A stretch of DNA of 64,000 nt from Rubrivivax sp. (GTDB lineage: Bacteria > Pseudomonadota > Gammaproteobacteria > Burkholderiales > Burkholderiaceae_C), in the NCBI GenBank assembly GCA_027485165.1, contig JAIXRN010000101.1, forward strand, positions 1-64,000, written 5' to 3'. How positions within the stretch are numbered: position 1 is the first letter of the stretch; each line of letters opens with the position of its first letter. Under the pieces are notes generated by a model. It ran no database searches. It was not told the origin of the DNA and saw only the letters and a program-made list of their open reading frames with translations. A program made the position numbers and the translations under genes. Positions 36,166 through 44,870 of this stretch are shown one piece after another.

Positions 36166-37062
36166 ATGCCGCTGTCTGCCCTGGCTCTGGTGATTGCCGC
36201 CGCGCTGCTGCACGCGCTGTGGAACATCGCCGCCAAGCGGGCCGGCGGCAACCACCACTTCGCCATGGTGTCGGGGCTGATGGTGTGCGTGCTGTGGTTG
36301 CCGGCCGGCTTGTGGTCGGGCTGGAATGAGGTGCCGCGCTGGACGCCGCTGCAGTGGGCCCTGGTGGCCGCCAGCGCCTTCGTGCACCTGCTGTACTACA
36401 ACGCCTTGCTGGCCGGCTACCGCGCGGCCGACCTGACCGTGGTGTACCCGGTGGCGCGCGGGCTGGGCCCGCTGCTGTCGGCGCTGGGGGCGGTGCTGCT
36501 ACTGGGCGAGCGGGGCGGCTGGATGACAGCAGCGGGCGTCGCGCTGGTCTGCGCAGGCGTGTTCTTCATTGCTGGCGGCCCGGCGCTGTGGCGGCAGGCG
36601 CAGCACGTCGCTGACAGCCCGCTACAGCGCCAGCGCGTGCTGGCCGGGCTGCGCTGGGGCGCGCTGACCGGCGCGCTGATCGCCTGCTACACCGTCATCG
36701 ACGGCTATGCCATCAAGGTGGCGCTGATGGGCCCCATCGTCTTCGACTACGTCTGCAACCTGCTGCGCACGCTGATGATGCTGCCGCTGCTGGCGCGTGA
36801 CCTGCCGGGCTTTCGCGCCGCCTGGCGGCTGCAGTGGCGGCACGCGCTGGTGGTGGCGGCCATCAGCCCGCTGGCCTACATCCTGGTGCTGTATGCACTG
36901 CAGCAGGCGCCGCTGTCGCACGTGGCGCCGGCACGGGAGATGTCGATGCTGTTTGCCGCCGCGCTGGGCGGCCGGCTGCTGGGCGAAGGCGACCGCGGCC
37001 TGCGGCTGCTGGGCGCGGCCTGCATCGCCGCTGGCGTGGCGGCGCTGGCGCTGGGCGGCTGA
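36166..37062 (+). CDS. DMT-family transporter (EamA)
   Basis: A 298-residue drug/metabolite transporter with ten predicted helices formed by two EamA repeats (about 1-135 and 155-298). The family block VVYPVARGLGPLLSALGAVLLLGE ends the first repeat and REMSMLFAAALGGRLLGEGD the second. DMT proteins usually export amino acids or small metabolites; nothing in the sequence fixes the substrate. It is divergent from the asparaginase gene, which hints at amino-acid handling, but this is only positional. The start is ATG 36166. Confidence 0.85.
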   Translation: MPLSALALVIAAALLHALWNIAAKRAGGNHHFAMVSGLMVCVLWLPAGLWSGWNEVPRWTPLQWALVAASAFVHLLYYNALLAGYRAADLTVVYPVARGLGPLLSALGAVLLLGERGGWMTAAGVALVCAGVFFIAGGPALWRQAQHVADSPLQRQRVLAGLRWGALTGALIACYTVIDGYAIKVALMGPIVFDYVCNLLRTLMMLPLLARDLPGFRAAWRLQWRHALVVAAISPLAYILVLYALQQAPLSHVAPAREMSMLFAAALGGRLLGEGDRGLRLLGAACIAAGVAALALGG

Positions 37063-37115
37063 TCGATCCCATGCTGCGCACCGGCACTGCGCCCGACGGG
37101 GCGGCTGCGATGGTG

Positions 37116-38003
37116 TCAGGCGCTGGCTGGTGGTACCGCTTTGCGCAAGCCCAGCAGGCGTGAGGCGTTGTCCTTCAGGATCAGCGGCTTCACGCTGTCC
37201 TTGAAGCCGGCTTCGTCGAAGTCCTTCATCCAGCGGTCCGGCGCGATCAGCGGGAAGTCACTGCCGAACAGCACGCGGTCCTTCAGCAGCGTGTTGGCGT
37301 ACTGCACCAGTTGCGGCGGAAAGTATTTCGGGCTCCAGCCGGACAGATCGATCCAGATGTTGGGCTTGTGCATGGCCAGGCTCAGCGCCTCGTCCTGCCA
37401 GGGCCAGCTGGGGTGGGCGATGACGATCTGCATGTCGGGGAAGGCGATGGCCACGTCTTCCAGCAGCATGGGGTTGCTGTTTTGCAGCCGCAGGCCGCCG
37501 CCGCAGCGCATGCCGCTGCCAATGCCGCTATGCCCGCTGTGGAAGATGGCCGGCAGCTTGTGTTCGTTGATGACTTCGTAGATGGGCCAGGCCATGCGGT
37601 CGGCGGGTTCGAAGCCCTGCACCGTGGGGTGGAACTTGAAGCCGCGCACGCCCAGCGTTTCCACCAGCCGGCGGGCTTCGCGCGCGCCCATCTTGCCTTT
37701 GTGCGGATCGATGCTGCCGAAGGCGATCATGATGTCTGGGTTGGCCAGCGCGGCTTCGGCAATTTCTTCGTTGCTGATGCGTTGCCGGCCCAGCTGCGAT
37801 TCGGCGTCGACGGTGAAGTTGACGAAGCCGATGTTCTTCTCCCGGTAGTAGGCCAGGGTCTCCGCCATCGTCGGCCGGCGGCTGCTCTTGAAGTACTTGT
37901 CGGCCGCGCGGTCGTATTCCTCGCCGTAGTTGTCGAAGGGGTTGCGGCAGGAGACTTCCAGATGGGTGTGCGTGTCGATCGCCAGCAGGGTGTCGGGGTT
38001 CAT
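37116..38003 (-). CDS. Amidohydrolase 2 family protein
   Basis: A TIM-barrel metal-dependent hydrolase or decarboxylase of the PF04909 group, 295 residues from ATG 38003 (GGAGCACCCG upstream). Metal-site residues are visible: the HxH in AIDTHTHLEVS, His in FKFHPTVQGF, HSGH and IAHPSWPW, and the late Asp in VLFGSDFPLIA. The group includes ACMS decarboxylase, gamma-resorcylate decarboxylase and the hydrolase of hydroxycinnamoyl side-chain cleavage, so an aromatic or lactone substrate is plausible. It is alone and divergent from the DUF429 gene. The long open frame that continues upstream to 41093 is antisense to the helicase gene and not real. Confidence 0.85.
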   Translation of the reverse strand: MNPDTLLAIDTHTHLEVSCRNPFDNYGEEYDRAADKYFKSSRRPTMAETLAYYREKNIGFVNFTVDAESQLGRQRISNEEIAEAALANPDIMIAFGSIDPHKGKMGAREARRLVETLGVRGFKFHPTVQGFEPADRMAWPIYEVINEHKLPAIFHSGHSGIGSGMRCGGGLRLQNSNPMLLEDVAIAFPDMQIVIAHPSWPWQDEALSLAMHKPNIWIDLSGWSPKYFPPQLVQYANTLLKDRVLFGSDFPLIAPDRWMKDFDEAGFKDSVKPLILKDNASRLLGLRKAVPPASA

Positions 38004-38150
38004 CGGGTGCTCCGGGGCTGAGAAGACGGGCGGTTTGCCGACGGTTCCGGAACGACTTTGGCGGCGGCATGCGCTGCTGCGTATTCTGGCCTTGCCCATG
38101 GCAACGGCCCCGCCCAGGCACGGCCGGCGCCTGCTGGCGACAATGCCGGC

Positions 38151-38975
38151 ATGACCCTGGCACCGCCCCCGGCCCTGATCGGCATCGACTTCAGCTGCGC
38201 GCCCACGCGCAGGAAGCCCATTACGGTCGCGCGCGGCCGCCTGGCCGGCAGCGTGCTGCGCCTGGAAGCCAGCCAGGCCCTGCCCAGCCTGGCCGAATTC
38301 GAAGCCCTGCTGGCCGAGCCCGGCCCCTGGGTGGGTGCATTCGACTTTCCCTTCGGCCTGCCGCGCGGCTTTGTCGATGCGCAGCAGCTGGGCAGCAGCG
38401 CCAGCGCCGTGATGCACGAACTGCTGCGCCGCTGCGCCACGCGCATGGATTTCCGCGCCTTGGTGGACGCGTGGGGCAACACCCGACCTTCCGGCCAGCG
38501 GCTGATCCACCGCGCCACCGACGGTGCGATGCCCGGCGTCAGCAGCACCAGCCCGCTGCAGACGCGCTATGTACCAGTGGGCTTCATGTACTTCGAAGGC
38601 TTTTCGCGTCTGCTGCGCGCTGGCGTGCACGTGCCCGGCCTGCATGAAGGCGACACGGCGCGCACGGCGCTGGAAGCCTACCCCGGCCTGCTGGCGCATG
38701 AACTGGCGGGCCGGCGTTCGTACAAGAACAGCAGCGAACCCGACCGGCTGATCGCGCGCAAGGACATCGTCGACGCCCTGGAACAGGGCCGCACCCGGCT
38801 GGGCCTGCGCCTGAAGCTCACGCACGCGCAGCGCGAAGCGCTGGTGGACGACGCCAGTGGCGACCGTCTGGACGCCGCGTTGTGCCTGGTGCAGGCGGCC
38901 TGGGCCAGCACGCAGCCGCGTTACGGCCTGCCGGCGGCGGTGGACCCGATCGAAGGCTGGATCGTCACAGCCTGA
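38151..38975 (+). CDS. DUF429 family protein (RNase H-like fold)
   Basis: A cytoplasmic protein of 274 residues from ATG 38151; a longer frame to 38058 lacks support. It begins with an acidic first strand, LIGIDFSCAPTRRKP, as in the RNase H-like actin fold of DUF429 proteins. Family stretches are FDFPFGLPRGFV, ALEAYPGLLAHEL and the late acidic DDASGDRLDAALCLVQAAW that supplies further catalytic-type Asp residues. Their role is uncertain; they are annotated as predicted nucleases. The gene ends six bases before the helicase start and is probably co-transcribed with it. Confidence 0.8.
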   Translation: MTLAPPPALIGIDFSCAPTRRKPITVARGRLAGSVLRLEASQALPSLAEFEALLAEPGPWVGAFDFPFGLPRGFVDAQQLGSSASAVMHELLRRCATRMDFRALVDAWGNTRPSGQRLIHRATDGAMPGVSSTSPLQTRYVPVGFMYFEGFSRLLRAGVHVPGLHEGDTARTALEAYPGLLAHELAGRRSYKNSSEPDRLIARKDIVDALEQGRTRLGLRLKLTHAQREALVDDASGDRLDAALCLVQAAWASTQPRYGLPAAVDPIEGWIVTA

Positions 38976-38981
38976 CTGCGC

Positions 38982-41615
38982 GTGGATCGATCCGAGCCTC
39001 CCGCCACGGAACCGGCTTTGCCGGGCCGTCGGCGGGCGGCCCCCCCGGGGGGTAGCGAGCGCCAGCGAGCTTGGGGGCTTTGTGAGTCCTGGTTCGCGGC
39101 ACGCGGCTGGCAGCCTTTCGACTTCCAGCGCGAATGCTGGGCAGCCATGCAGGCAGGCGACAGCGGCCTGTTGCACGCCACCACTGGCAGCGGCAAGACC
39201 TTTGCGGTGTGGATGGGCGCCTTGCTGCGCGGCCGCGATGCGGCAGCGCCAGCGGCGGGCCTGCAGGTGCTGTGGCTGACGCCCATGCGCGCCCTGGCGG
39301 CCGACACCACGCGCGCGCTGCAGCAGCCGCTGGCCGACCTGCAGCCGCGCTGGACGGTGGGCATGCGCACAGGAGACACCCCCGCCGCCGAACGCGCCCG
39401 ACAAGACCGCCGCTGGCCCACGGCCCTGGTGACCACGCCGGAATCGCTGAGCCTGATGCTCACGCGCGAAAACGCGCCGCAGGAACTGGCCAGCGTGCAC
39501 ACCGTCATCGTTGACGAATGGCATGAATCGATCGGCAACAAACGCGGCGTGCAGATCCAGCTGGCCATCGCGCGGCTGCGGCGCTTCAACCCCGGCCTGG
39601 TGGTCTGGGGCCTGAGCGCCACGCTGGGCAATCTGGAGGAGGCCATGCACACCTTGGCGGGCCACCGGCAAGGCCGGCTGGTGCGCGGGCGCATCGCCAA
39701 GGACCTGGTCATCGACACCCTGCTGCCGGCCGACCCGGGCCGCTTCAGCTGGGGCGGGCACCTGGGCGCGCAGATGCAGCAGCCGGTGGTGGACGAGATC
39801 GAGCGCAGCGCAACGACGCTCGTCTTCACCAACACGCGCAGCCAGGCCGAAATCTGGTACCAGCTGCTGCTGACCGCGCGGCCCGACTGGGCCGGCCTGG
39901 TGGCCCTGCACCACGGCAGCATCGAAAAGGCCACACGCGAATGGGTGGAACTGGGTCTGAAAGAAGGCCGGCTGAAGGCCGTTGTGGCCACGTCTTCGCT
40001 CGACCTGGGCGTGGACTTCCTGCCCGTGGAGCGCGTGCTGCAGATCGGCAGCGCCAAGGGCGTGGCCCGGCTGCTGCAGCGCGCCGGCCGCAGCGGCCAC
40101 GCCCCCGGCCGGCCCAGCCGCGTGACCCTGGTGCCCACCAACACACTGGAACTGGTGGAAGCCGCCGCCGCGCGCAGCGCCGCGTTGGCCGGCCAGGTGG
40201 AAGCGCGCGTGGCGCCAGACAAGCCGCTGGACGTGCTGGTGCAGCACCTGGTGACGGTGGCCCTGGGCGGCGGCTTCGCCGCCGATCCCAAGCCCGGCGG
40301 CGGATTCGAAGCAAGCGCCCTGTACGACGAGGTACGCCAGGCCCCTTCCTACGCCGGCCTCACGCGCGAGGAATTCAACTGGGCCCTGGCCTTCGTCGAA
40401 CGCGGCGGTGACAGCCTGAACGCCTACCCCGAATACCACCGCATTCAGGTGGTCGACGGCGTCTGGCGCGTGCCCGACCGGGGCATCGCGCGCCGCCACC
40501 GCATGAGCGTGGGCACCATCGTCAGCGACGCGGCGATGCAGGTGAAGTGGTGGAGCCAGGCCGGCGGCGGCGGCGGGTCGCTGGGCACGATCGAAGAGGG
40601 CTTCATCGGCCGGCTGAAGGCGGGCGACTGCTTCGTCTTTGCCGGCCGCCTGCTGGAATTCGTGCGCACCGTGGACATGGTGGCCTACGTCAAGCGGGCG
40701 ACGAAGCCCAAGGGCGTGGTGCCCAGCTGGGCCGGCAGCAAGATGCCACTGTCCAGCGAAATGGCCGATGCCGTGCAGGTGCTGCTGGACGCTGCCGCGC
40801 AGGGCCGCTTCGACAGCCCCGAGATGCTGGCCGCCCAGCCCATGCTGGCGGCCCAGGCGCGGCTGTCGCAGCTGCCGCGCCTGGGCCGGCTGCTGGTGGA
40901 ACGCTTCGAGTCGCGCGAAGGTCACCACCTTTTCATCTACCCCTTTGCCGGGCGCAACGTGCACATCGGCCTGGCGCAACTGCTGGCCTGGCGGCTGGCG
41001 CAGGCCGAGCCGAACAGCTTCTCGCTCAGCGTGAACGACTACGGCCTGGAGATATTGGCGGCCAAGCCGCCGGCCCTGACCGAAGTGACGCAAGGCGCGC
41101 TGTTCCGCAGCAGCGGCCTGCTGGCCGACGTGATGGCCAGCCTGAACAGTGGCGAACTGGCGCAGCGGCGCTTTCGTGAGATCGCGCGCGTGGCTGGCCT
41201 GGTGTTCAGCGGCTACCCCGGCGCGCCCAAGAGCCTGCGGCAGCTGCAGGCGTCTTCCAGCCTGTTCTTCGAAGTCTTCCGCAAGTACGACAGCGGCAAC
41301 CGCTTGCTGGGCCAGGCCGAAAGCGAGGTGCTGTCGCAGGAACTGGACCTGCAGCGCCTGGGCCAGACCCTGCAGCGCCTGGCCGCGCTGCCGCTGGATT
41401 TCGTCACCTTGGCCGCGCCCAGCCCCTTCAGCCTGCCGCTGATGGTGGAACGCCTGCGCGAACAGCTGACGACCGAAAAGCTGAAGGACCGGCTGGACCG
41501 CCTGCTGGCCGATGGCGAAGCCGCGCTGCAGGCGCCCACCGCCGCGCCGCGCAAGCGAAGGGCGCGGGCTTTGGCATCATCGCCACTCGACCCGCCCAAG
41601 CCTGGCCTTGCCTGA
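38982..41615 (+). CDS. Ligase-associated DEXH box helicase (Lhr-like)
   Basis: An 877-residue superfamily 2 helicase of the group found with an ATP-dependent DNA ligase, a nuclease and a phosphoesterase in a DNA damage response cassette. Motif Q (PFDFQRECW) and Walker A (HATTGSGKT) come early. Motif II is VDEWHESIGNKRG, a signature of this group. Later come LSATLGNLEEAM, CTP-like ATSSLDLGVDFLP and the Lhr winged-helix region to about residue 800. The C-terminus is Arg-rich and variable. The only in-frame starts before motif Q lie in or beside the dispersed repeat at 39005-39079, so about 30 N-terminal residues are repeat-encoded (GTG 38982). None of the ligase partners is in the window. Confidence 0.88.
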   Translation: MDRSEPPATEPALPGRRRAAPPGGSERQRAWGLCESWFAARGWQPFDFQRECWAAMQAGDSGLLHATTGSGKTFAVWMGALLRGRDAAAPAAGLQVLWLTPMRALAADTTRALQQPLADLQPRWTVGMRTGDTPAAERARQDRRWPTALVTTPESLSLMLTRENAPQELASVHTVIVDEWHESIGNKRGVQIQLAIARLRRFNPGLVVWGLSATLGNLEEAMHTLAGHRQGRLVRGRIAKDLVIDTLLPADPGRFSWGGHLGAQMQQPVVDEIERSATTLVFTNTRSQAEIWYQLLLTARPDWAGLVALHHGSIEKATREWVELGLKEGRLKAVVATSSLDLGVDFLPVERVLQIGSAKGVARLLQRAGRSGHAPGRPSRVTLVPTNTLELVEAAAARSAALAGQVEARVAPDKPLDVLVQHLVTVALGGGFAADPKPGGGFEASALYDEVRQAPSYAGLTREEFNWALAFVERGGDSLNAYPEYHRIQVVDGVWRVPDRGIARRHRMSVGTIVSDAAMQVKWWSQAGGGGGSLGTIEEGFIGRLKAGDCFVFAGRLLEFVRTVDMVAYVKRATKPKGVVPSWAGSKMPLSSEMADAVQVLLDAAAQGRFDSPEMLAAQPMLAAQARLSQLPRLGRLLVERFESREGHHLFIYPFAGRNVHIGLAQLLAWRLAQAEPNSFSLSVNDYGLEILAAKPPALTEVTQGALFRSSGLLADVMASLNSGELAQRRFREIARVAGLVFSGYPGAPKSLRQLQASSSLFFEVFRKYDSGNRLLGQAESEVLSQELDLQRLGQTLQRLAALPLDFVTLAAPSPFSLPLMVERLREQLTTEKLKDRLDRLLADGEAALQAPTAAPRKRRARALASSPLDPPKPGLA
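39005..39079. repeat. Dispersed palindromic element, short copy at the helicase start
   Basis: From CACGGAACCGGCTT (39005) to TTGGGGGCT (39079) this matches the element at 9127-9284 with few changes, but lacks its left inverted end and the central block with the two long palindromes. The centre is a run of C followed by G that can fold on itself. It spans codons 8-33 of the helicase reading frame, joining repeat and coding sequence. Confidence 0.85.
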
Positions 41616-42196
41616 TGCCCATGCCCTTTCGCCTGCACTTCCACCGTCATCTCCACCCGCTGCCGTGCTGCCCGAGCTTGGCTGCGTGGCTGCCCGCCGC
41701 CGTGTTGCTGCTGGGCGTGGTGACCGCCCTGTCCTTGCCGGCTCCTGCCAGCGCCCAGAAGCCCAAGGCGCCGGCTGGCTTCGAGGGCCGCGTGGTGCGC
41801 GTGATCGACGGTGCCACGCTGGTGGTGCGCCAGGCCGACAAGACCGAGCAGACCGTACGGCTGCGCAACATCGACCCGCCCGAGCCCTGCCAGCCTGGCG
41901 GGCCGGCGTCGAAGCAGGCCTTGATCGACCTGGCTTTGGGCAACCTGGTGCAGGTGCAGGCGCCTGCGCGCGGGCCGGCCGGCGGCCTGGTGGCGGTTGT
42001 GATGCTGGGCGAAGCCGACCTGAGCCGCCGCCAGGTGGAAGAAGGCCAGGCCTGGAGCCTGCGCACGCGCTATGACCGCGGCCCGCTGGTGAAGGAAGAG
42101 CGCATGGCCACGGCGCTGAAGCGCGGGCTGCATGGGGCGGGCGGGGCCGTGCCGCCCTGGGAATTCAGGCGCAGCAAAGGCCCCTGCCCGGGTTGA
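41615..42196 (+). CDS. Thermonuclease-like (SNase) secreted protein, probably atypical
   Basis: A 193-residue protein with a long signal peptide (LAAWLPAAVLLLGVVTALSL, cleavage near ASAQ) and one staphylococcal-nuclease-like domain. Asp in RVIDGATL and Arg, Asp and Glu in VRLRNIDPPEP match positions 21, 35, 40 and 43 of the S. aureus enzyme. The second catalytic arginine (Arg87, usually in a YGR turn) seems absent: the segment reads GPAGGLVAVVML. So catalysis may be weak or lost. The start ATG 41615 overlaps the helicase stop by one base (TGATG), which suggests coupling with the helicase. Its C-terminus is Gly/Pro-rich. Confidence 0.8.
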   Translation: MPMPFRLHFHRHLHPLPCCPSLAAWLPAAVLLLGVVTALSLPAPASAQKPKAPAGFEGRVVRVIDGATLVVRQADKTEQTVRLRNIDPPEPCQPGGPASKQALIDLALGNLVQVQAPARGPAGGLVAVVMLGEADLSRRQVEEGQAWSLRTRYDRGPLVKEERMATALKRGLHGAGGAVPPWEFRRSKGPCPG

Positions 42197-42216
42197 ACCG
42201 GCAGTCGGCGCGGGCG

Positions 42217-43029
42217 TCAGGCGCGCCGGCGTGACGCTGCGGCGGCAGCCAGGAAGTCCTGCAACAGCGCCCGGTCGTCGAAGTTGTCCGGGCTGCCCGG
42301 CTGGTGAAATTCCGGGTGCCATTGCACCGCCGCGACGAAGCCCGGGCCCTGGTCGGCGCGGCGGCGGATGGCTTCGATCATGCCGTCGTCCGGGCAGCGG
42401 GCTTCGACGTCGAACCCCGGCGCCAGCGCCTTGATGCCTTGGTGGTGGATGCTGTTGGTCACCGCGCGCTCCACAAACGGGTAGAGCTGCGCCAGCCGTG
42501 TGCCGGGCACGATCTCGATGGCGTGGTAGTGGTGTTCGTAGCGCCCGGCTTCGCGGTGCGGCAGGGCTTGCGGGCGCTGCGTGGGGATGTCCTGGATCAG
42601 GCTGCCGCCGAACATCACGTTGATCAGCTGCAGCCCACGGCAGATGCCGAACACCGGCTTGCCGGCGTCGACGAAGGCCTGCACCAGTTCCATTTCGTAG
42701 CGGTCGCGCACCGGGTCGCCGGCCCAGTCGGGGTGGGCGGGCGTTTCCGCATAGTGTTCGGGTGCGACGTCGTTGCCGCCCTGCAGCACCAGGCCGTCCA
42801 GCGTGGCGGCGTAGTCGTGCAACTTCAGGTCGCTGCGCAGCACCAGGCTGTCTTGCGTGACGGCCGGCACCATCACCGCCATGGCGTGGCCCGACAGCAC
42901 CCAGTGCGCCACCGACTGTTCCAGGTAGTGCAGCGTTTTGGAATACACCCCGCCCAGGTTCAGGCCCGGGGCATCCGGGTGGTGGATGCGCGCCGAAATG
43001 CCGATCAGCAGTGGGGGCTGGCTGGCCAT
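42217..43029 (-). CDS. Class I glutamine amidotransferase, PuuD-like gamma-glutamyl hydrolase
   Basis: A 270-residue class I amidotransferase-fold hydrolase resembling PuuD (gamma-glutamyl-GABA hydrolase) of putrescine degradation. The nucleophile Cys lies in PVFGICRGLQLINVMFGG and the catalytic His/Glu in AVQWHPEFH. The N-terminal stretch LIGISARIHHPDAPGLNLGG and LVLQGGNDVAPEHYAE are typical. From ATG 43029 it lies 11 bases after the arginase stop on the same strand. Arginase makes ornithine, the putrescine precursor, so the pairing suggests a nitrogen-catabolic unit (inference). A polyamine-independent peptidase role is possible. Confidence 0.85.
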   Translation of the reverse strand: MASQPPLLIGISARIHHPDAPGLNLGGVYSKTLHYLEQSVAHWVLSGHAMAVMVPAVTQDSLVLRSDLKLHDYAATLDGLVLQGGNDVAPEHYAETPAHPDWAGDPVRDRYEMELVQAFVDAGKPVFGICRGLQLINVMFGGSLIQDIPTQRPQALPHREAGRYEHHYHAIEIVPGTRLAQLYPFVERAVTNSIHHQGIKALAPGFDVEARCPDDGMIEAIRRRADQGPGFVAAVQWHPEFHQPGSPDNFDDRALLQDFLAAAAASRRRA

Positions 43030-43040
43030 GGCGTACCGGT

Positions 43041-43973
43041 TCAGCCCCGGTCGCGCATCAGCGTGCTCTTGCCGAACAGGCTTTCGATCAGGTCCACCGC
43101 CAGCACGGCGGTTTTGTTGCGCACGTCCAGCGCCGGGTTCAGTTCCATCACGTCCAGGCTGGCCAGAAAGCCGGTGTCGGCAATCATCTCCATGCACAGC
43201 TGCGCTTCGCGGTAGGTGGGGCCGCCGGGCACGGTGGTGCCCACGCCGGGGGCGATGTCGGGGTCGAGAAAGTCGACGTCGAAGCTGACGTGCAGGTGGG
43301 TGTTCTCGTCCAGCGTGGCCAGCGCCAGCTCCATCGTCTGGCGCATGCCTTCTTCGTCGATGTAGCGCATGTCGAAGACTTCCAGGCCGACTTCGTGCAC
43401 GAAGCGCTTTTCGCCAGGGTCCACGCTGCGGATGCCGATTTGCCGCACCCACTTGGGGTTGATGGCCGGCCCTTTGTGCCCATCATGGCCGCCGATCTCG
43501 ATCAGCGCCCGCGGCCCGTGCCCGCACAGGCAGGCCACCGGCATACCGTGGATGTTGCCGCTGGGGGTGAGCACGCTGGTGTTGAAGTCGGCATGCGCGT
43601 CCAGCCACAGCACGCGCAGCTTCTTGCCCACCGCGCGGCAGTGGCGCGCCACGGCGCTGATGCTGCCAATGCCCAGGCAGTGATCGCCACCCAGCAGGAT
43701 GGGTAGGCGGCCTTGCTGCAGTTCGGTGAACACGGCGTCGTGCACGGCCTGGTTCCAGGCCACGACCTCATTCAGGTGGCGGTAGCCGTCGGTGGGTGGC
43801 AGCCAGGGGTTGGACGGGCCGCTGACGTTGCCCGTGTCGCGCACCTGCAGGCCATGGCTTTCCAGGATGGGCTGGATGCCGGCCACGCGCAGCGCTTCCG
43901 GGCCCATGCTGGCACCGCGCGCGCCGGCGCCGATGTCGGTGGGCGCGCCGATCAGGCTGATCTGCCGGTTCAT
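43041..43973 (-). CDS. rocF: Arginase
   Basis: A 310-residue binuclear manganese hydrolase that splits arginine into ornithine and urea. The metal-binding blocks are complete: GGDHCLGIGSI, WLDAHADFNTS, FDVDFLDPDIAPGVGT and a late DVMELNPALD. GNIHGMPVACLCG and SVDPGEKRF are arginase-like rather than agmatinase-like. The ATG overlaps the stop of the upstream LOG-family gene by four bases (ATGA), and the PuuD-like gene follows after 11 bases, giving a three-gene operon. It opposes argG in metabolic direction; the two genes are 8 kb apart. Confidence 0.95.
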   Translation of the reverse strand: MNRQISLIGAPTDIGAGARGASMGPEALRVAGIQPILESHGLQVRDTGNVSGPSNPWLPPTDGYRHLNEVVAWNQAVHDAVFTELQQGRLPILLGGDHCLGIGSISAVARHCRAVGKKLRVLWLDAHADFNTSVLTPSGNIHGMPVACLCGHGPRALIEIGGHDGHKGPAINPKWVRQIGIRSVDPGEKRFVHEVGLEVFDMRYIDEEGMRQTMELALATLDENTHLHVSFDVDFLDPDIAPGVGTTVPGGPTYREAQLCMEMIADTGFLASLDVMELNPALDVRNKTAVLAVDLIESLFGKSTLMRDRG

Positions 43974-44845
43974 GCCGCACCGCCTTCAGGCTGCAGTTCG
44001 GCGCCGTAGTGCTGGGCCAGAAAATCCCAGGCTTCTTCTGCCGTTTCGACGAACTGGAACAGGGCCAGGTCGCCCGCACTGATCATGCCGGTGTCGACCA
44101 GGTGCTGGAAGTTGATGAGCTTTTCCCAGAAGGCACGGCCGAACAGCAGGATGGGCCGGCGGCGGCTTTTGCCAGTCTGCACCAGGGTCATGGTCTCGAA
44201 CAGTTCGTCCAGCGTGCCGAAGCCGCCCGGGAAGCACACCAGCGCGATGCTGCGCATCAGGAAGTGCATCTTGCGCAGCGCGAAGTAATGGAACTGGAAG
44301 CACAGTTCCGGCGTGATGTAAGGGTTCGGCGCCTGTTCGTGCGGCAGCACGATGTTCAGCCCGATGCTCTTGCCGCCCACTTCATGGCTGCCGCGGTTGC
44401 CGGCTTCCATGATGCCGGGGCCGCCGCCGGTGACGACGTACAGCGGCGTCTTCAGGTGGCGCGACTTTTCCGCCACCAGGGCCGAAAAGCGACGGGCTTC
44501 TTCGTAGTAGCGGCTCATGGCCAGGGCCACTTCGGCGCGCGGGCGGTCGGCCGGCGCGGCAGCGGCCAGCTGGGCCCGCGCGGCGTCTTCGGGCAGCACG
44601 CGGGCGCTGCCGAAGATGACGATGGTCGAGGTGATGCCCTGTTCCTGCTGGATGAGTTCGGGCTTCAGCAGTTCCAGCTGCATGCGCACCGGGCGCAGTT
44701 CTTCGCGCAGCAGGAACCTGTCGTCGGCAAAGGCCAGGCGGTAGGCGCTCTCCGGGCCGCCGTAAGGCGTCTTCTGGGCCTGGCGCGCCTCTTCTTCGGC
44801 GCTGGGGAAGTTACGTGCGGTCAGGGGGGCGGTGGGTTCGGTCAT
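43970..44845 (-). CDS. LOG family protein (TIGR00730)
   Basis: A 291-residue Rossmann-fold protein of the lysine-decarboxylase-like LOG family, which in characterised members is a nucleotide 5'-monophosphate phosphoribohydrolase. The signature PGGFGTLDELFE is present with GGGPGIMEAGNRG and a late PILLFGRAFWEKL. The chain is longer than the short LOG proteins, with about 90 extra N-terminal residues before the first strand, as in the larger subgroup. It precedes arginase with a 4-base overlap. Its substrate here is unknown; nucleotide salvage or hydrolysis of damaged nucleotides is most likely. Confidence 0.88.
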   Translation of the reverse strand: MTEPTAPLTARNFPSAEEEARQAQKTPYGGPESAYRLAFADDRFLLREELRPVRMQLELLKPELIQQEQGITSTIVIFGSARVLPEDAARAQLAAAAPADRPRAEVALAMSRYYEEARRFSALVAEKSRHLKTPLYVVTGGGPGIMEAGNRGSHEVGGKSIGLNIVLPHEQAPNPYITPELCFQFHYFALRKMHFLMRSIALVCFPGGFGTLDELFETMTLVQTGKSRRRPILLFGRAFWEKLINFQHLVDTGMISAGDLALFQFVETAEEAWDFLAQHYGAELQPEGGAA

Positions 44846-44870
44846 GGCGTCGAGCTTAATTCACCAGGGT

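Noticed and set aside
38004..41093. Minus-strand frame upstream of the amidohydrolase (1325-residue ORF)
   Set aside because: Antisense to DUF429 and helicase genes; the amidohydrolase start with a Shine-Dalgarno is at 38003.
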